A stretch of 64,000 nucleotides of DNA from Dyadobacter sp. CY356 (GCF_021440195.1 NZ_JAJTSZ010000007.1:62001-126000), one strand, 5' to 3'; shown: positions 44,345 to 53,203, counted from the stretch's first letter. Numbers and translations are program-made. The notes: generated from the sequence alone by a model not told the origin.

Positions 44345-44911
44345 ATGGAATTTAAACCAAACACACTATACCATGTGTACAACAGAGGCAATAACAAGGA
44401 AAAGATATTTTTCAACTATGGTAATTATCTTTATTTCATTAAAAAAGTAGAAAAATATCTTTTGCCTCATTGCGACTTGCTAGCCTATTGTCTCATGCCA
44501 AATCATTTTCATTTTTTAATTGAATCAAAAGATAAATCGGAGGAAAAGGAGATAAACAGAGCATTTCAAATCATATTAAGTTCATATTCCCAGGCTGTTA
44601 ATAAACAACAAAACAGAACTGGTTCGTTATTTCAACAGCACACAAAAGCGAAGGTATTGGAAACAAAAAATCCACTATACGCTGAAACATGCTTTCATTA
44701 TATTCATCAAAATCCTTTGAAGGCAGGTCTGGTAAAGAAAATTGAAAGGTGGGAATTTAGTTCTGCAAAGGAATATGCTTTGCTGAGAAATGAAAAGTTA
44801 TGTAACCAAGAAAAGGCCTGGTTGCTGTTCAATATTTCAGAGGATGGGAATGAGTTTTTGGAACTATCGAGACAGGTACTTTCTGAGGAAATGATTGAGA
44901 GGATATTTTAG
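44345..44911 (+). CDS. REP-associated tyrosine transposase (RAYT, Y1_Tnp family)
   Basis: A 188-aa protein. FKPNTLYHVYNRGNNKEKIFF opens the TnpREP family; the HUH motif is His54-Phe-His56 in AYCLMPNHFHFLIES; a candidate catalytic Tyr81 lies in IILSSYSQAVNKQQNRTGSLFQQHTKAKVL, then FHYIHQNPLKAGLVKKIERWEFSSAKEY. Such single-strand endonucleases nick at a tetranucleotide by REP hairpins. It is flanked by three repeat units on one side and two on the other, 74 bp and 22 bp away, the classical REPtron arrangement. All catalytic residues look intact, so it may be active. Confidence 0.93.
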   Translation: MEFKPNTLYHVYNRGNNKEKIFFNYGNYLYFIKKVEKYLLPHCDLLAYCLMPNHFHFLIESKDKSEEKEINRAFQIILSSYSQAVNKQQNRTGSLFQQHTKAKVLETKNPLYAETCFHYIHQNPLKAGLVKKIERWEFSSAKEYALLRNEKLCNQEKAWLLFNISEDGNEFLELSRQVLSEEMIERIF

Positions 44912-44933
44912 TGATACTGTATTTTTCGCTGTT

Positions 44934-45230
44934 AAATAGTTTTTAAACCGGTCCAACGGTAGAAAAAACCGTCGGACCGGTGGCACATAGCGATTTTGTA
45001 GCGAGCGACCCGTCGCACGGCTTTTTTCGGCCGTCCGACGGGTTATAAAAAGTCGAAGTGATTAACTAATTGATAACTCTGTGATAGAGTACAATCACTA
45101 TTTGAATCTGAAATAGTTTATAACCCGGTTGGACGGTAGAAAAAACAGTCGTACCGGTGGCACATAGCCTGATTTTGGAGCGAGCGACCCGTCGGACGGC
45201 TTTTTCGGCCGTCCGACGGGTTATAAAAGT
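44934..45230. repeat. REP-type repeat array, two units downstream of the RAYT gene
   Basis: Units at 44934-45103 and 45104-45230, same two-hairpin layout as the upstream array and again ending at TTATAAAAGT without the linker. Both carry more stem mismatches than the upstream units (for example GTCCAACGG and CGTCGCACGG in the first, GGTTGGACGG opposite AGTCGTACC in the second), so they look older. Confidence 0.88.
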
Positions 45231-45289
45231 CGGAATGGTTAATAAAATCAATTTTCCAGACCGGCAAATAAACCTAACCCACAAAAATT

Positions 45290-46078
45290 ATGAATACCGA
45301 CATATTTAATAACCAGGTTGCCATCGTAACAGGTGCCGGACAAGGAATTGGATTTGAGATTGCCAAACAATTGTCATTAAAAGGAGCTGGCGTAATTTTA
45401 AACGATTTTGATGCAGATCTTGCCACTCAGGCTGCCAATACCATTCGGGGAATGGGCGGAGAATGTATTGCATTTGCAGGAGATGCTTCGCAATCTGATA
45501 TCATCGACGGAATGGTGGAAGAAGCCGTCAGTTGTTTTGGAAAGTTAACCATAGCTGTTGCCAATGCAGGTATTACTCTCTTTGGTGACTTTTTCGATTA
45601 CCCAAAAGAAAATCTTCAAAAGGTTTTGGAGGTGAATTTGATGGGATCATTTTTACTGACTCAGGCAGCAGCCAGGCAAATGCGGACCCAAAAATCAGGT
45701 GGGAGGGTTTTGCTGATGTCGTCTGTTGTTGGTCATCAATCACATAAATTTCTGGGTGCTTATGCGATGACGAAAGCCGGGCTGGAAATGCTTGCCAAAA
45801 ATCTTGTACTGGAATTATCTCCTTACGGAATCACAATTAACGCAGTTGCGCCAGGTGCTACGTTAACAGAAAGAACGTTAACAACCGATCCGACTTACCC
45901 AAAAATATGGTCCGGAATTACTCCCATGGGCAGGCCTGCAATTTGTGAAGACATTGCGAATGCAGCGTTATTCCTGCTTTCGCCATCATCAGGGCATATT
46001 ACCGGGCAAAGTCTGATAGTGGATGGCGGATGGACTTCGGTTAGTCCCTTGCCGGATTTGAGCAATCTGGATACCTAG
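45290..46078 (+). CDS. SDR family oxidoreductase
   Basis: A 262-aa classical short-chain dehydrogenase. Cofactor motif TGAGQGIG (residues 15-22), NAGI at 93-96, Ser in LLMSSVVGHQ, YAMTKAGLEMLAK for YxxxK, and the end HITGQSLIVDGGW. Probably a sugar dehydrogenase, given the aldonic-acid dehydratase upstream on the same strand; this is inference. Begins 59 bp after the repeat array. Confidence 0.88.
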   Translation: MNTDIFNNQVAIVTGAGQGIGFEIAKQLSLKGAGVILNDFDADLATQAANTIRGMGGECIAFAGDASQSDIIDGMVEEAVSCFGKLTIAVANAGITLFGDFFDYPKENLQKVLEVNLMGSFLLTQAAARQMRTQKSGGRVLLMSSVVGHQSHKFLGAYAMTKAGLEMLAKNLVLELSPYGITINAVAPGATLTERTLTTDPTYPKIWSGITPMGRPAICEDIANAALFLLSPSSGHITGQSLIVDGGWTSVSPLPDLSNLDT

Positions 46079-46090
46079 GGCTGGGAGAAA

Positions 46091-46807
46091 TCATTCACCT
46101 GATCCTTCTGCAAACAATTGCGCTTCCAGATCATCAATATTTCCTTCCTTCGAAATAAAAAGCTCTCTTGGTTTTGTTGAAGCAGCTGGTTTAACCGTCA
46201 TGAAGGTGCGGTATTGTTCGTCTGTGATAATTCTTAATTGCATTGCTCTTTTCAAAACCATAGGGAATGGCACTTTAAAAAAGTTGGCAATATCAGAAGC
46301 AAGGAAACCCGGGATTTTGGAAATATCATCACGGAAAAAACTTTCAACATCTTTGTAGGGCAACAATGCATCAAAAATCAATTGCTCCGAACGATTTGCC
46401 AAAGAGGCCGGACTCGAATACATACTATGCAGACCAAGCGATACCGTCAATAAATGAATGTGGTAATTCCGTTCATTAATCTCTGATGCAGCATTCACAA
46501 ATACCCAGCCTTTTTGATGATACATGCAGGCAAAACCTTTGAAGGTTGTATCAATATTATGTAACTGAGCAATTTTAATTCCTTCGGGATAAGGTAATTT
46601 ATGACCGATCTGATGAACGATATCCTGAGCGTAAGATACATCGGCAACCTCGCCTGCTGGCTCAATAACCCAGTCGCCGTTGACCAATCCATCAAAAAGC
46701 TGGTTAGCAAATTTCTGGCTTTCCACCTGACCTAAATGCAGAATAATTCTATTTCCACGAACTGAGAAATCAAGTGGGAGCTGATTTTTGATTTGCTTTC
46801 TGGCCAT
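46091..46807 (-). CDS. conserved-looking hypothetical protein, possibly degenerate ImmA/IrrE-like
   Basis: A 238-aa soluble protein that I do not recognise. The middle part GWVFVNAASEINERNYHIHLLTVSLGLHSMYSSP and the C-terminal helix region PGFLASDIANFFKVPFPMVLKRAMQLRIITDEQY have the general layout of ImmA/IrrE-type proteins (a helix where HExxH should be, then a VS-type helix for partner binding), but there is no HExxH, so protease activity is not expected. It is convergent with the SDR gene and upstream of nothing obvious that it would partner; gldD lies further along on the same strand. Confidence 0.5.
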   Translation of the reverse strand: MARKQIKNQLPLDFSVRGNRIILHLGQVESQKFANQLFDGLVNGDWVIEPAGEVADVSYAQDIVHQIGHKLPYPEGIKIAQLHNIDTTFKGFACMYHQKGWVFVNAASEINERNYHIHLLTVSLGLHSMYSSPASLANRSEQLIFDALLPYKDVESFFRDDISKIPGFLASDIANFFKVPFPMVLKRAMQLRIITDEQYRTFMTVKPAASTKPRELFISKEGNIDDLEAQLFAEGSGE

Positions 46808-46879
46808 TTTTATGAAGAAGTGTTAATATTTATTTCAAAGATACATTCTTCCTGTATTCGCTACAAGATTAAAATCACT

Positions 46880-47473
46880 TTATCTCCACTGCAATGTGTT
46901 CAAAAGATGTACCATATCTTTTTGAATAAAATTTACTACCGGAGCCAAAGAATCATTTTTAGTGGCGGTAGAAAAATAGATCGCACCGCGTAAAAAATGC
47001 GTGGTACTATCCGTCGTATAGAATTGATAGGGACTTGGGACATCGCCTTCAATCTTGAAAATCATCGCAGTCAGATCATTTGTCGTAACCAGCTTTTGCG
47101 CCTGAATTGAAGAAGCGCGAACCTGATGTTTACCTGTCAATTTAAAAGAATCATTAATATAATCCTGCAAACGTTTTGGATCATTATTGATATCTTTATA
47201 AGTCAGCTGAATATTGGCCTTGAATTGAGGATAATAAATATAGATCCAGTCTTTTTGTGCGTTAGCAAAAGTATCCGGCATTATTCTCGCAGATCGGGAA
47301 TATTCAAAAGTGTAAGGATGTTTTTCTGTCAGCTTTTGATAAGTCTGAGCCGGTAAGTCAATACGGTTAAAACCTTTCGGTCTTGGAACATAAGACTGCT
47401 GATCATTTCCACAGGAAACAAGAAATGACGAAAATAAAGCAAGAATAATAATGAGAGGGAAACGGTTTTGCAT
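46880..47473 (-). CDS. gldD: gliding motility lipoprotein GldD
   Basis: A 197-aa lipoprotein with lipobox LVSC (Cys21). The start of the mature part YVPRPKGFNRIDLPAQTYQKLTEKHPYTFEYS is characteristic of GldD, followed by WIYIYYPQFKANIQLTYKDINN. GldD is needed for gliding and T9SS function in Flavobacterium. It stands alone on the minus strand downstream of glmS with a terminator between them. Confidence 0.9.
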   Translation of the reverse strand: MQNRFPLIIILALFSSFLVSCGNDQQSYVPRPKGFNRIDLPAQTYQKLTEKHPYTFEYSRSARIMPDTFANAQKDWIYIYYPQFKANIQLTYKDINNDPKRLQDYINDSFKLTGKHQVRASSIQAQKLVTTNDLTAMIFKIEGDVPSPYQFYTTDSTTHFLRGAIYFSTATKNDSLAPVVNFIQKDMVHLLNTLQWR

Positions 47474-47570
47474 TGATTTATTTGATTTCTTTCAGCAGAA
47501 ATTTAGCACGCAAAGCTAACGAAAAGAGCTAAACAATATTTTGGATTACTGATTTTACGTATGATTCCAA

Positions 47571-47610
47571 AACAAAAATAAGAAACCGCCAGACAGGACA
47601 GCTTCTTATT
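47571..47610 (-). terminator. terminator of glmS
   Basis: Stem AATAAGAA (47577-47584) with TTCTTATT (47603-47610), 18-nt loop; on the minus strand it is followed by a T-rich tract. Confidence 0.6.
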
Positions 47611-47644
47611 TTATTATTCCAATTAACTGAAAATCAATTTATTG

Positions 47645-49483
47645 CTATTCAACCGTAACCGATTTTGCAAGATTTCTTGGCTGATCAACATTTCTTCCAC
47701 GCATAACCGCGATATAATATGAAAGTAATTGCAAAGGAATAACCGAAACCAACGGAGTAAGAATTTCATGAACTTCAGGTACTTCAATCACAAAATCAAC
47801 CATACCCGGAATTAACGTATCTCCTTCTGTAACAATCGCTATCACACGACCTTTCCGCGCTTTCACTTCCTGAATATTGGAAACTATTTTTTCATAAGAT
47901 CCATCTTTTGTAGCCAGAAAAACCACCGGCATATCTTCGTCAATCAGCGCAATAGGGCCATGTTTCATTTCCGCAGCCGGATATCCTTCTGCATGGATGT
48001 AAGAGATTTCTTTTAATTTTAATGCTCCTTCAAGCGCAACCGGAAAATTCAATCCACGACCCAGATAAATGAAATTCCGGACATAAGTAAAAATAAAAGC
48101 GATCTCCTTAATCTTGGCCGCATTTTCAAAAACCTTTTCAACCTTCGTTGGAATACCTTCCAGTTCATTCAAAAGCTGCTGATAAGTTTCTTCCGAGATC
48201 GTGCCTTTTCGTTTAGCAACCGCGATGGCAATTAATGTCAAAACTGTTACCTGAGCGGTAAAAGCTTTTGTGCTCGCCACACCAATTTCCGGCCCGGCAT
48301 GTGTGTAAGCACCTGCATGCGAAGCGCGGGCAATGGAAGAACCAACAACATTGCAAACCCCGAAAATAGTCGCGCCTTTTGATTTTGCCAGTTCGATCGC
48401 AGCCAGGGTATCAGCCGTTTCACCGGATTGAGAAATGGCTATTACAATATCATTTTTTTTGATAACCGGGTTTCTGTAACGGAATTCAGAAGCATATTCT
48501 ACCTCTACATTGATCCTTGCAAGTTCTTCAAAAAGATATTCCGCCACCAGGCCGGCATGCCAGGAAGTTCCGCAACCAACAATAACGATCCTGTCTGCGG
48601 CAGCCAGTTCATCAATATAATCTGCCAGACCGCCAAGCTGTAAATGTGCATCGGAAGCACTCAATCTCCCACGCATACTGTCCGCAATGGAGCGCGGCTG
48701 TTCAAAAATTTCTTTTATCATGAAATGATCATAACCACCTTTTTCGATGGTTTCCAGTTCCATTTCAAGTTTTTGGATATAAGGCACTTTCTGGGTGTTG
48801 TCCAGATTCTGAATGCTTAGTTTGCCATCACGAATCACAGCAACCTCATAATCATCCAGATAAACCACATCTTTTGTATATTCAATAATCGGTGTTGCAT
48901 CCGAAGCAAAGAAAAATTCATCTTCTCCGATTCCGATCACCAAAGGACTTCCTTTTCTTGCAGCTATTAACTGATCCGGAAAATCTACCGACATGATAAC
49001 AATCGCATAAGCCCCGACAACTTCCAAAAGTGCAAGTCTGACAGCTTCTTCCAAAGATTTCCCCGTTTCCTTTTGAATATCTTCAATGAAATGAATCAGT
49101 ACCTCTGTGTCCGTGGCGCTGTGAAATACATGTCCTTTGCTTAAAAGATTTTGTTTGATCGAAGCGTAATTTTCAATGATACCATTGTGAATAATGGCAA
49201 GTTTGTGATCGTTTGAAAAATGCGGATGTGCATTGACATCGTTGGGTTCACCATGCGTTGCCCAGCGCGTATGCCCAATTCCGATTGTTGATTTTAATTG
49301 TTTGCCATTCAACTGACTTTCCAGATCAGTCACTTTTCCCTTTTTCTTATAAATATTCAATTCTGCATCTTCCATCAAGGCAACGCCGGAACTGTCATAA
49401 CCACGATATTCCAAACGTTTAAGGCCCTTAATAATTAATGGATAGGCCTCTCTGCTTCCAACATAAGCAACAATTCCGCACAT
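47645..49483 (-). CDS. glmS: glutamine-fructose-6-phosphate aminotransferase (isomerizing)
   Basis: A 612-aa enzyme. Cys2 in MCGIVAYVGS is the glutaminase nucleophile; the N-terminal half (residues 1-240) holds the class II amidotransferase with RGYDSSGVAL, GHTRWATHG and TDTEVLIH. Two SIS domains follow with VGCGTSWHAG, AISQSGETADTLAA and YPAAEMKHGPIALID, ending NLAKSVTVE. It makes glucosamine-6-phosphate for peptidoglycan and LPS. No ribozyme-like sequence precedes it. Confidence 0.97.
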   Translation of the reverse strand: MCGIVAYVGSREAYPLIIKGLKRLEYRGYDSSGVALMEDAELNIYKKKGKVTDLESQLNGKQLKSTIGIGHTRWATHGEPNDVNAHPHFSNDHKLAIIHNGIIENYASIKQNLLSKGHVFHSATDTEVLIHFIEDIQKETGKSLEEAVRLALLEVVGAYAIVIMSVDFPDQLIAARKGSPLVIGIGEDEFFFASDATPIIEYTKDVVYLDDYEVAVIRDGKLSIQNLDNTQKVPYIQKLEMELETIEKGGYDHFMIKEIFEQPRSIADSMRGRLSASDAHLQLGGLADYIDELAAADRIVIVGCGTSWHAGLVAEYLFEELARINVEVEYASEFRYRNPVIKKNDIVIAISQSGETADTLAAIELAKSKGATIFGVCNVVGSSIARASHAGAYTHAGPEIGVASTKAFTAQVTVLTLIAIAVAKRKGTISEETYQQLLNELEGIPTKVEKVFENAAKIKEIAFIFTYVRNFIYLGRGLNFPVALEGALKLKEISYIHAEGYPAAEMKHGPIALIDEDMPVVFLATKDGSYEKIVSNIQEVKARKGRVIAIVTEGDTLIPGMVDFVIEVPEVHEILTPLVSVIPLQLLSYYIAVMRGRNVDQPRNLAKSVTVE

Positions 49484-49732
49484 ATTTTCTCTTAATTTAT
49501 TTTGGATGTATGTATAGTATTGAGTGCAAATAAATAAGAAGCTGAACTAGATAACAAACTAAATCCTAAAAATTATCCAATTTTAATAGAGTGTTCGAAC
49601 ACACACTATATTATTCATAATGAAGGATTTAATCTTAAAATTTATTAAAAAATCAGTATATAAACATTCCGTGATGATCTGGAAATTTCCCTGTATGTGG
49701 CCTTCCGTCAACTGAATCAAAAAATTAAAGCA
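49484..49732. other. glmS upstream region, no gene seen
   Basis: AT-rich. A 62-codon minus frame here lacks any protein-like pattern. It presumably holds the glmS promoter; no clean TAnnTTTG was found. Confidence 0.4.
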
Positions 49733-49764
49733 CAAAAAAATGGCGGCCAGAAACTGGTCGCCAT
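49733..49764 (-). terminator. intrinsic terminator of the GT5-domain gene
   Basis: 11-bp stem ATGGCGGCCAG/CTGGTCGCCAT (one wobble) with a 3-nt loop; on the minus strand it is followed by six or more T. Confidence 0.85.
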
Positions 49765-49785
49765 CTAACAATTCGTTTTTCTATT

Positions 49786-50592
49786 TTAGCTCATCAAATC
49801 TGTATACAGATTGTAATAAGATTCAGAGAATTTTTCGTCTTCCTCATCCAGTTCAACACGCTTTGGTGCATCGTTGAAAATCTGGTTAAGGCTGTCGCTG
49901 CAATGCTCTTCGGCTTTGACAACAGCATCAGCATATGCACATCCGATTTTAACAAAACCTTCAAAATCTGCTGAGTGAAGATGCGAAAGTGCCTCATCAC
50001 TAACATCAATTGCTTTTGCCTTGCTCATCAAATCAGCATCAAATTTATAGTCAAAAGCGTTGTTATGTACTGTAAATACACTTTTTGTATCTTTAAACAT
50101 CGGATCGTTACGATACGTAGTTTTTAGATACATCGGGATTAAAGCAGTCATCCAGTCGTTGCAATGTACAACGTCCGGTGCCCATCCCAGTTTTTTCACA
50201 GTTTCAAGAACACCTTTGCAAAAGAAAATCGCACGCTCATCATTATCATCGTAAAAATTATTCTCCTTATCAAAGAATACCGATTTACGGTGAAAATAGT
50301 CATCGTTATCTATAAAATAAACTTGTAATTTGGCGTTTGGAATGGAGGCTACCTTGATAATCAGCGGTTTTTCTTCATCGCCAACCGTAATATTAATTCC
50401 TGACAATCGAACTACTTCGTGAAGCCTGTTTTTACGCTCATTGATTAGACCAAATCGAGGTACCAAAATCCTGATTTCCGCGCCACGTTCCTGCATTGCT
50501 TGCGGTAATCTTCTAACATAATCCGCAACATCTGTGGTTTGGAGAAAAGGATTGATTTCACTGGCTACATACAAAATTCGTAGTTTGTCCAT
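49786..50592 (-). CDS. GT5-domain glycosyltransferase (glycogen/starch synthase N-terminal domain only)
   Basis: A 268-aa protein. It covers only the starch-synthase catalytic domain: MDKLRILYVASEINPFLQTTDVADYVRRLPQAMQERGAEIRILVPRFG, then DDNDERAIFFCKGVLETVKKLGWAPDVVHCNDWMTALIPMYLKT and SVFTVHNNAFDYKF. The usual KxGGL is changed to TTDVAD and the C-terminal GT1 domain of glycogen synthase (with the other half of the active site) is absent, so catalysis as a glycogen synthase is doubtful. The ATG was chosen because a promoter overlaps an upstream in-frame ATG at 50628. It lies between glmS and panC, divergent from panC. Confidence 0.8.
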   Translation of the reverse strand: MDKLRILYVASEINPFLQTTDVADYVRRLPQAMQERGAEIRILVPRFGLINERKNRLHEVVRLSGINITVGDEEKPLIIKVASIPNAKLQVYFIDNDDYFHRKSVFFDKENNFYDDNDERAIFFCKGVLETVKKLGWAPDVVHCNDWMTALIPMYLKTTYRNDPMFKDTKSVFTVHNNAFDYKFDADLMSKAKAIDVSDEALSHLHSADFEGFVKIGCAYADAVVKAEEHCSDSLNQIFNDAPKRVELDEEDEKFSESYYNLYTDLMS

Positions 50593-50625
50593 TAGATATT
50601 TAGCAGTTTGTGAAAAAAAGTTTTG

Positions 50626-50656
50626 CAAAATTACATAAAAAAAACCGGGATTTCAA
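50626..50656 (-). promoter_or_regulatory. promoter of the GT5-domain gene (TTG-20-TAATTTTG)
   Basis: On the minus strand TTG, a spacer of exactly 20 nt and TAATTTTG. Predicted start about 50619, some 27 nt upstream of the chosen ATG. Confidence 0.65.
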
Positions 50657-50820
50657 TAGAAGTTAAAAACTAATTGTAATATTGCGCAGAGTTTGGCCGT
50701 ATTTATGCCAAATATTTTACAAACCCCCGCGAAAAGGCCGGAATCAGCATATTTTACCAGCAATACTGAAAAAGTCAGTCTGTAACGAATCCGGCGTCTT
50801 CACATCTATAAATACCTTTC

Positions 50821-51663
50821 ATGGAAGTTTTTACTTCAATTCATAGCCTTAAAAATTTCCTTTCTGTTCAACGCCTCCAAAATAAAAGTATTGGACTGAT
50901 TCCAACCATGGGTGCGCTGCATGAAGGACACATATCATTAATTGAAACGGCAAGCACTGAGAATGACATCACCGTTTGCACCATTTTTGTAAATCCTACA
51001 CAATTCAACAATCCGGAAGATCTGGCGAAATATCCAAGGACGCTGGAAGAAGATTGCAAAATGTTAGAAACCGCGGGCTGCTCTGCCGTTTTTGCACCTA
51101 CGGTCGATGAAATGTATCCTGAGCAAACAATGCTTACCATGAATTTTGGTTTGCTTGAAACGGTTATGGAGGGCGCTTCGAGACCTGGGCATTTTAACGG
51201 CGTGGGAATTGTAGTTTCCAAACTTTTCAATATTGTTCAGCCGCACAAAGCTTATTTTGGCCAGAAAGACTTACAACAGGTAACGGTTGTAAAAAGACTG
51301 GTTGCAGATTTGTCTTTCAATCTTGAATTAATCGTTTGTCCGACTGTCAGAGAAAATGACGGCCTGGCGATGTCATCAAGAAACAGAAGACTGAACGAAG
51401 CAGAAAGAGCACATGCGCCGATTATTTACAAAATACTCGTGGACGCGAAAGAGAAAATTTTAAGCGGAGTTGATATAGAAGAAACAAAAGAAGCCGTACA
51501 ACGCGAATTTTTGGTCCTTGCCGGCTTTGAACTTGATTATTTTGAAGTTGTCAATATCAAAACCTTGCAACCTATACATACGCTGGGCGCTGCCGGTACT
51601 ACGGCACTTTGCATTGCTACTTTTTTAGGTCCGGTCAGGTTAATTGACAATATCATTTTTTAA
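50821..51663 (+). CDS. panC: pantothenate synthetase
   Basis: A 280-aa enzyme of normal length. The adenylate-forming motif PTMGALHEGHISLI (28-41, His34 and His37), FVNPTQFNNPEDLAKYPRTLEEDC, RPGHFNGVGIVVSKLFNIVQPHKAYFGQKDLQQVTVVKRLV and AMSSRNRRL are diagnostic. It condenses pantoate and beta-alanine with ATP in the cytoplasm. The beta-alanine comes from PanD, encoded 1.9 kb downstream on the same strand with a minus-strand oxidoreductase between them. Confidence 0.97.
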   Translation: MEVFTSIHSLKNFLSVQRLQNKSIGLIPTMGALHEGHISLIETASTENDITVCTIFVNPTQFNNPEDLAKYPRTLEEDCKMLETAGCSAVFAPTVDEMYPEQTMLTMNFGLLETVMEGASRPGHFNGVGIVVSKLFNIVQPHKAYFGQKDLQQVTVVKRLVADLSFNLELIVCPTVRENDGLAMSSRNRRLNEAERAHAPIIYKILVDAKEKILSGVDIEETKEAVQREFLVLAGFELDYFEVVNIKTLQPIHTLGAAGTTALCIATFLGPVRLIDNIIF

Positions 51664-51674
51664 TTCCGGTTTGC

Positions 51675-51718
51675 TATAAAACAGAAAAAGCCTCTTCCGA
51701 GGCTTTTTCTGTTTTATA
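51675..51718. terminator. 20-bp bidirectional terminator between panC and the oxidoreductase gene
   Basis: Perfect 20-bp inverted repeat with a TTCC loop (51695-51698); the core AAAAAGCCTC/GAGGCTTTTT gives A- and T-runs on both strands, fitting the convergent genes. Confidence 0.9.
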
Positions 51719-51730
51719 TATAAATGGATT

Positions 51731-53203
51731 CTACTCCAATTTCCAGTCCCCGCGATATGTGCGTTTCACAAACTGATTCGCTTCGTCAAAGTTGGTAATT
51801 TTCATATTGGTACCATCCCATAGCAATTTCTTACGTCCAGGGAAGTCAAAACCTTTTCCGTCAGCTCTCGCCTGGCGAAGCGTATAGCTACGGATACCCA
51901 GATTACCCATGATTACTGTTTCAGTAAGAGGTCCGGCGTAGTCAAACGATGAAGTCAGTGCTTTGTGTTCTTTGCTTTGAAAACCTGCTTTGCAGGCATC
52001 AGACCAGGAAACATGGTGACCGAATTCCGGCATTGGCGTGTATTTGTTTCCAAAATTACCTTCCTTGTATTCCAGTTTGGTACCATTTTTCAAATAAACT
52101 TTTGGTGCTTTACCATAAGTTCCACAAGTCATTACACCTTTTTCTCCGATCAATAAAACACCGTTACTGCTGTCCGGCTCTCCGAGCGGATCATTTGCAG
52201 GAATCAAATCCGGGTGGAATGGACGCAACCCGCCATCATGCCATGTCAGTGTAACTTCTGATTTATTCACTTTATTAGCCGGGAATTTCAGCTGAACTCT
52301 TGCGGAAGGAGGACAACCCTCAGGAATGTATTCAGCATCCCAATCCTTTATAAATACTTGTCCAACACTACATTCAAGTTCTGTTGGATAACCGAGTCCC
52401 AATGTTCTGAAAGCAGGGTCAATCAGGTGACATCCCATATCGCCCAAAGCACCAGTTCCGAAGTTCCACCATCCGCGCCATTTGAATGGATGCCAAGCAG
52501 GGTTATAATCAACCCATGGAGCAGAGCCGACCCATAGATCCCAATCCAGACCTTCCGGCGTTGGCATTTTTGCAGTTGGAACAGGAATTCCCTGCGGCCA
52601 CACCGGACGGTTTGTCCATACGTGTGCCTCATGAACATTCCCAATCAAACCTTTGTTAAACCATTCCTTCATCTGCGTTTGCGCAGGATTGGAAGCACCC
52701 TGATTCCCCATCTGGGTCACCACTTTATATTTTCTCGCAGCTTCGGTAAGCATACGCGCTTCGTAGATATCATGCGTCAAAGGCTTTTGCACATACACAT
52801 GTTTCCCTCTTTGCATGGCCGCCATCGCGATGATCGCGTGCATATGGTCCGTTGTTGAAACCGTTACTGCATCTATATCCTTACCCATTTCATCGAACAT
52901 GCGTCTGAAATCTTTATATTTCTTGGCATCAGGATGAAGTTCAAAATTCTTTTTTGCCTGATTCCAGTCAACGTCACAAAGCGCTACCAGATTTTCTGCG
53001 CCTTTGTTCCAGGCGTTGTTGGTATCCGAAAATCCTTTACCGCCAACACCAATACCGGCAATATTCAATTTATCACTCGGAGCGATAAATCCTTTGCCCA
53101 GCACGTTTCTTGGAACGATAAAAAAACTTCCCACTGCGGCCGCGGTCGTTTTCTGAAGAAAGTCACGGCGCGTCACGCCGCTCGGTTTATTCTCTGTACT
53201 CAT
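51731..53203 (-). CDS. Tat-exported Gfo/Idh/MocA family oxidoreductase
   Basis: A 490-aa protein. N-terminal VTRRDFLQKTTAAAVGSFFIVP is a twin-arginine signal. The Rossmann part follows with KLNIAGIGVGGKG and VALCDVDW; the motif VQKPLTHDIYEARMLTEAARKY (EKP replaced by QKP, about residues 137-158) is typical of the bacterial secreted subgroup, then WRGWWNFGTGALGDMGCHLIDPAF. It probably oxidises or reduces a sugar derivative with a bound NAD(P) in the periplasm. Convergent with panC, divergent from panD. Confidence 0.9.
   Translation of the reverse strand: MSTENKPSGVTRRDFLQKTTAAAVGSFFIVPRNVLGKGFIAPSDKLNIAGIGVGGKGFSDTNNAWNKGAENLVALCDVDWNQAKKNFELHPDAKKYKDFRRMFDEMGKDIDAVTVSTTDHMHAIIAMAAMQRGKHVYVQKPLTHDIYEARMLTEAARKYKVVTQMGNQGASNPAQTQMKEWFNKGLIGNVHEAHVWTNRPVWPQGIPVPTAKMPTPEGLDWDLWVGSAPWVDYNPAWHPFKWRGWWNFGTGALGDMGCHLIDPAFRTLGLGYPTELECSVGQVFIKDWDAEYIPEGCPPSARVQLKFPANKVNKSEVTLTWHDGGLRPFHPDLIPANDPLGEPDSSNGVLLIGEKGVMTCGTYGKAPKVYLKNGTKLEYKEGNFGNKYTPMPEFGHHVSWSDACKAGFQSKEHKALTSSFDYAGPLTETVIMGNLGIRSYTLRQARADGKGFDFPGRKKLLWDGTNMKITNFDEANQFVKRTYRGDWKLE

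Noticed and set aside
43794..45230. Regular repeats considered as a CRISPR array
   Set aside because: The period is 175 bp, whole units repeat including the sequence between hairpins, there are no unique spacers, and no cas gene is present.
44139..45284. Minus-strand open frames of 60-70 codons in both repeat arrays with similar peptides
   Set aside because: They are translations of the repeat itself; the similarity follows from the DNA repeat, and no ribosome-binding site or coding pattern is seen.
49484..49740. glmS ribozyme upstream of glmS
   Set aside because: No AGCGCCAGAACT-like core; such ribozymes are known mainly from Firmicutes.
49583..49771. 62-codon minus-strand frame upstream of glmS
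   Set aside because: Runs through the terminator of the neighbouring gene and lacks a protein-like pattern.
50593..50628. Upstream ATG for the GT5-domain gene
   Set aside because: It lies within the promoter -7 box, upstream of the predicted transcription start.
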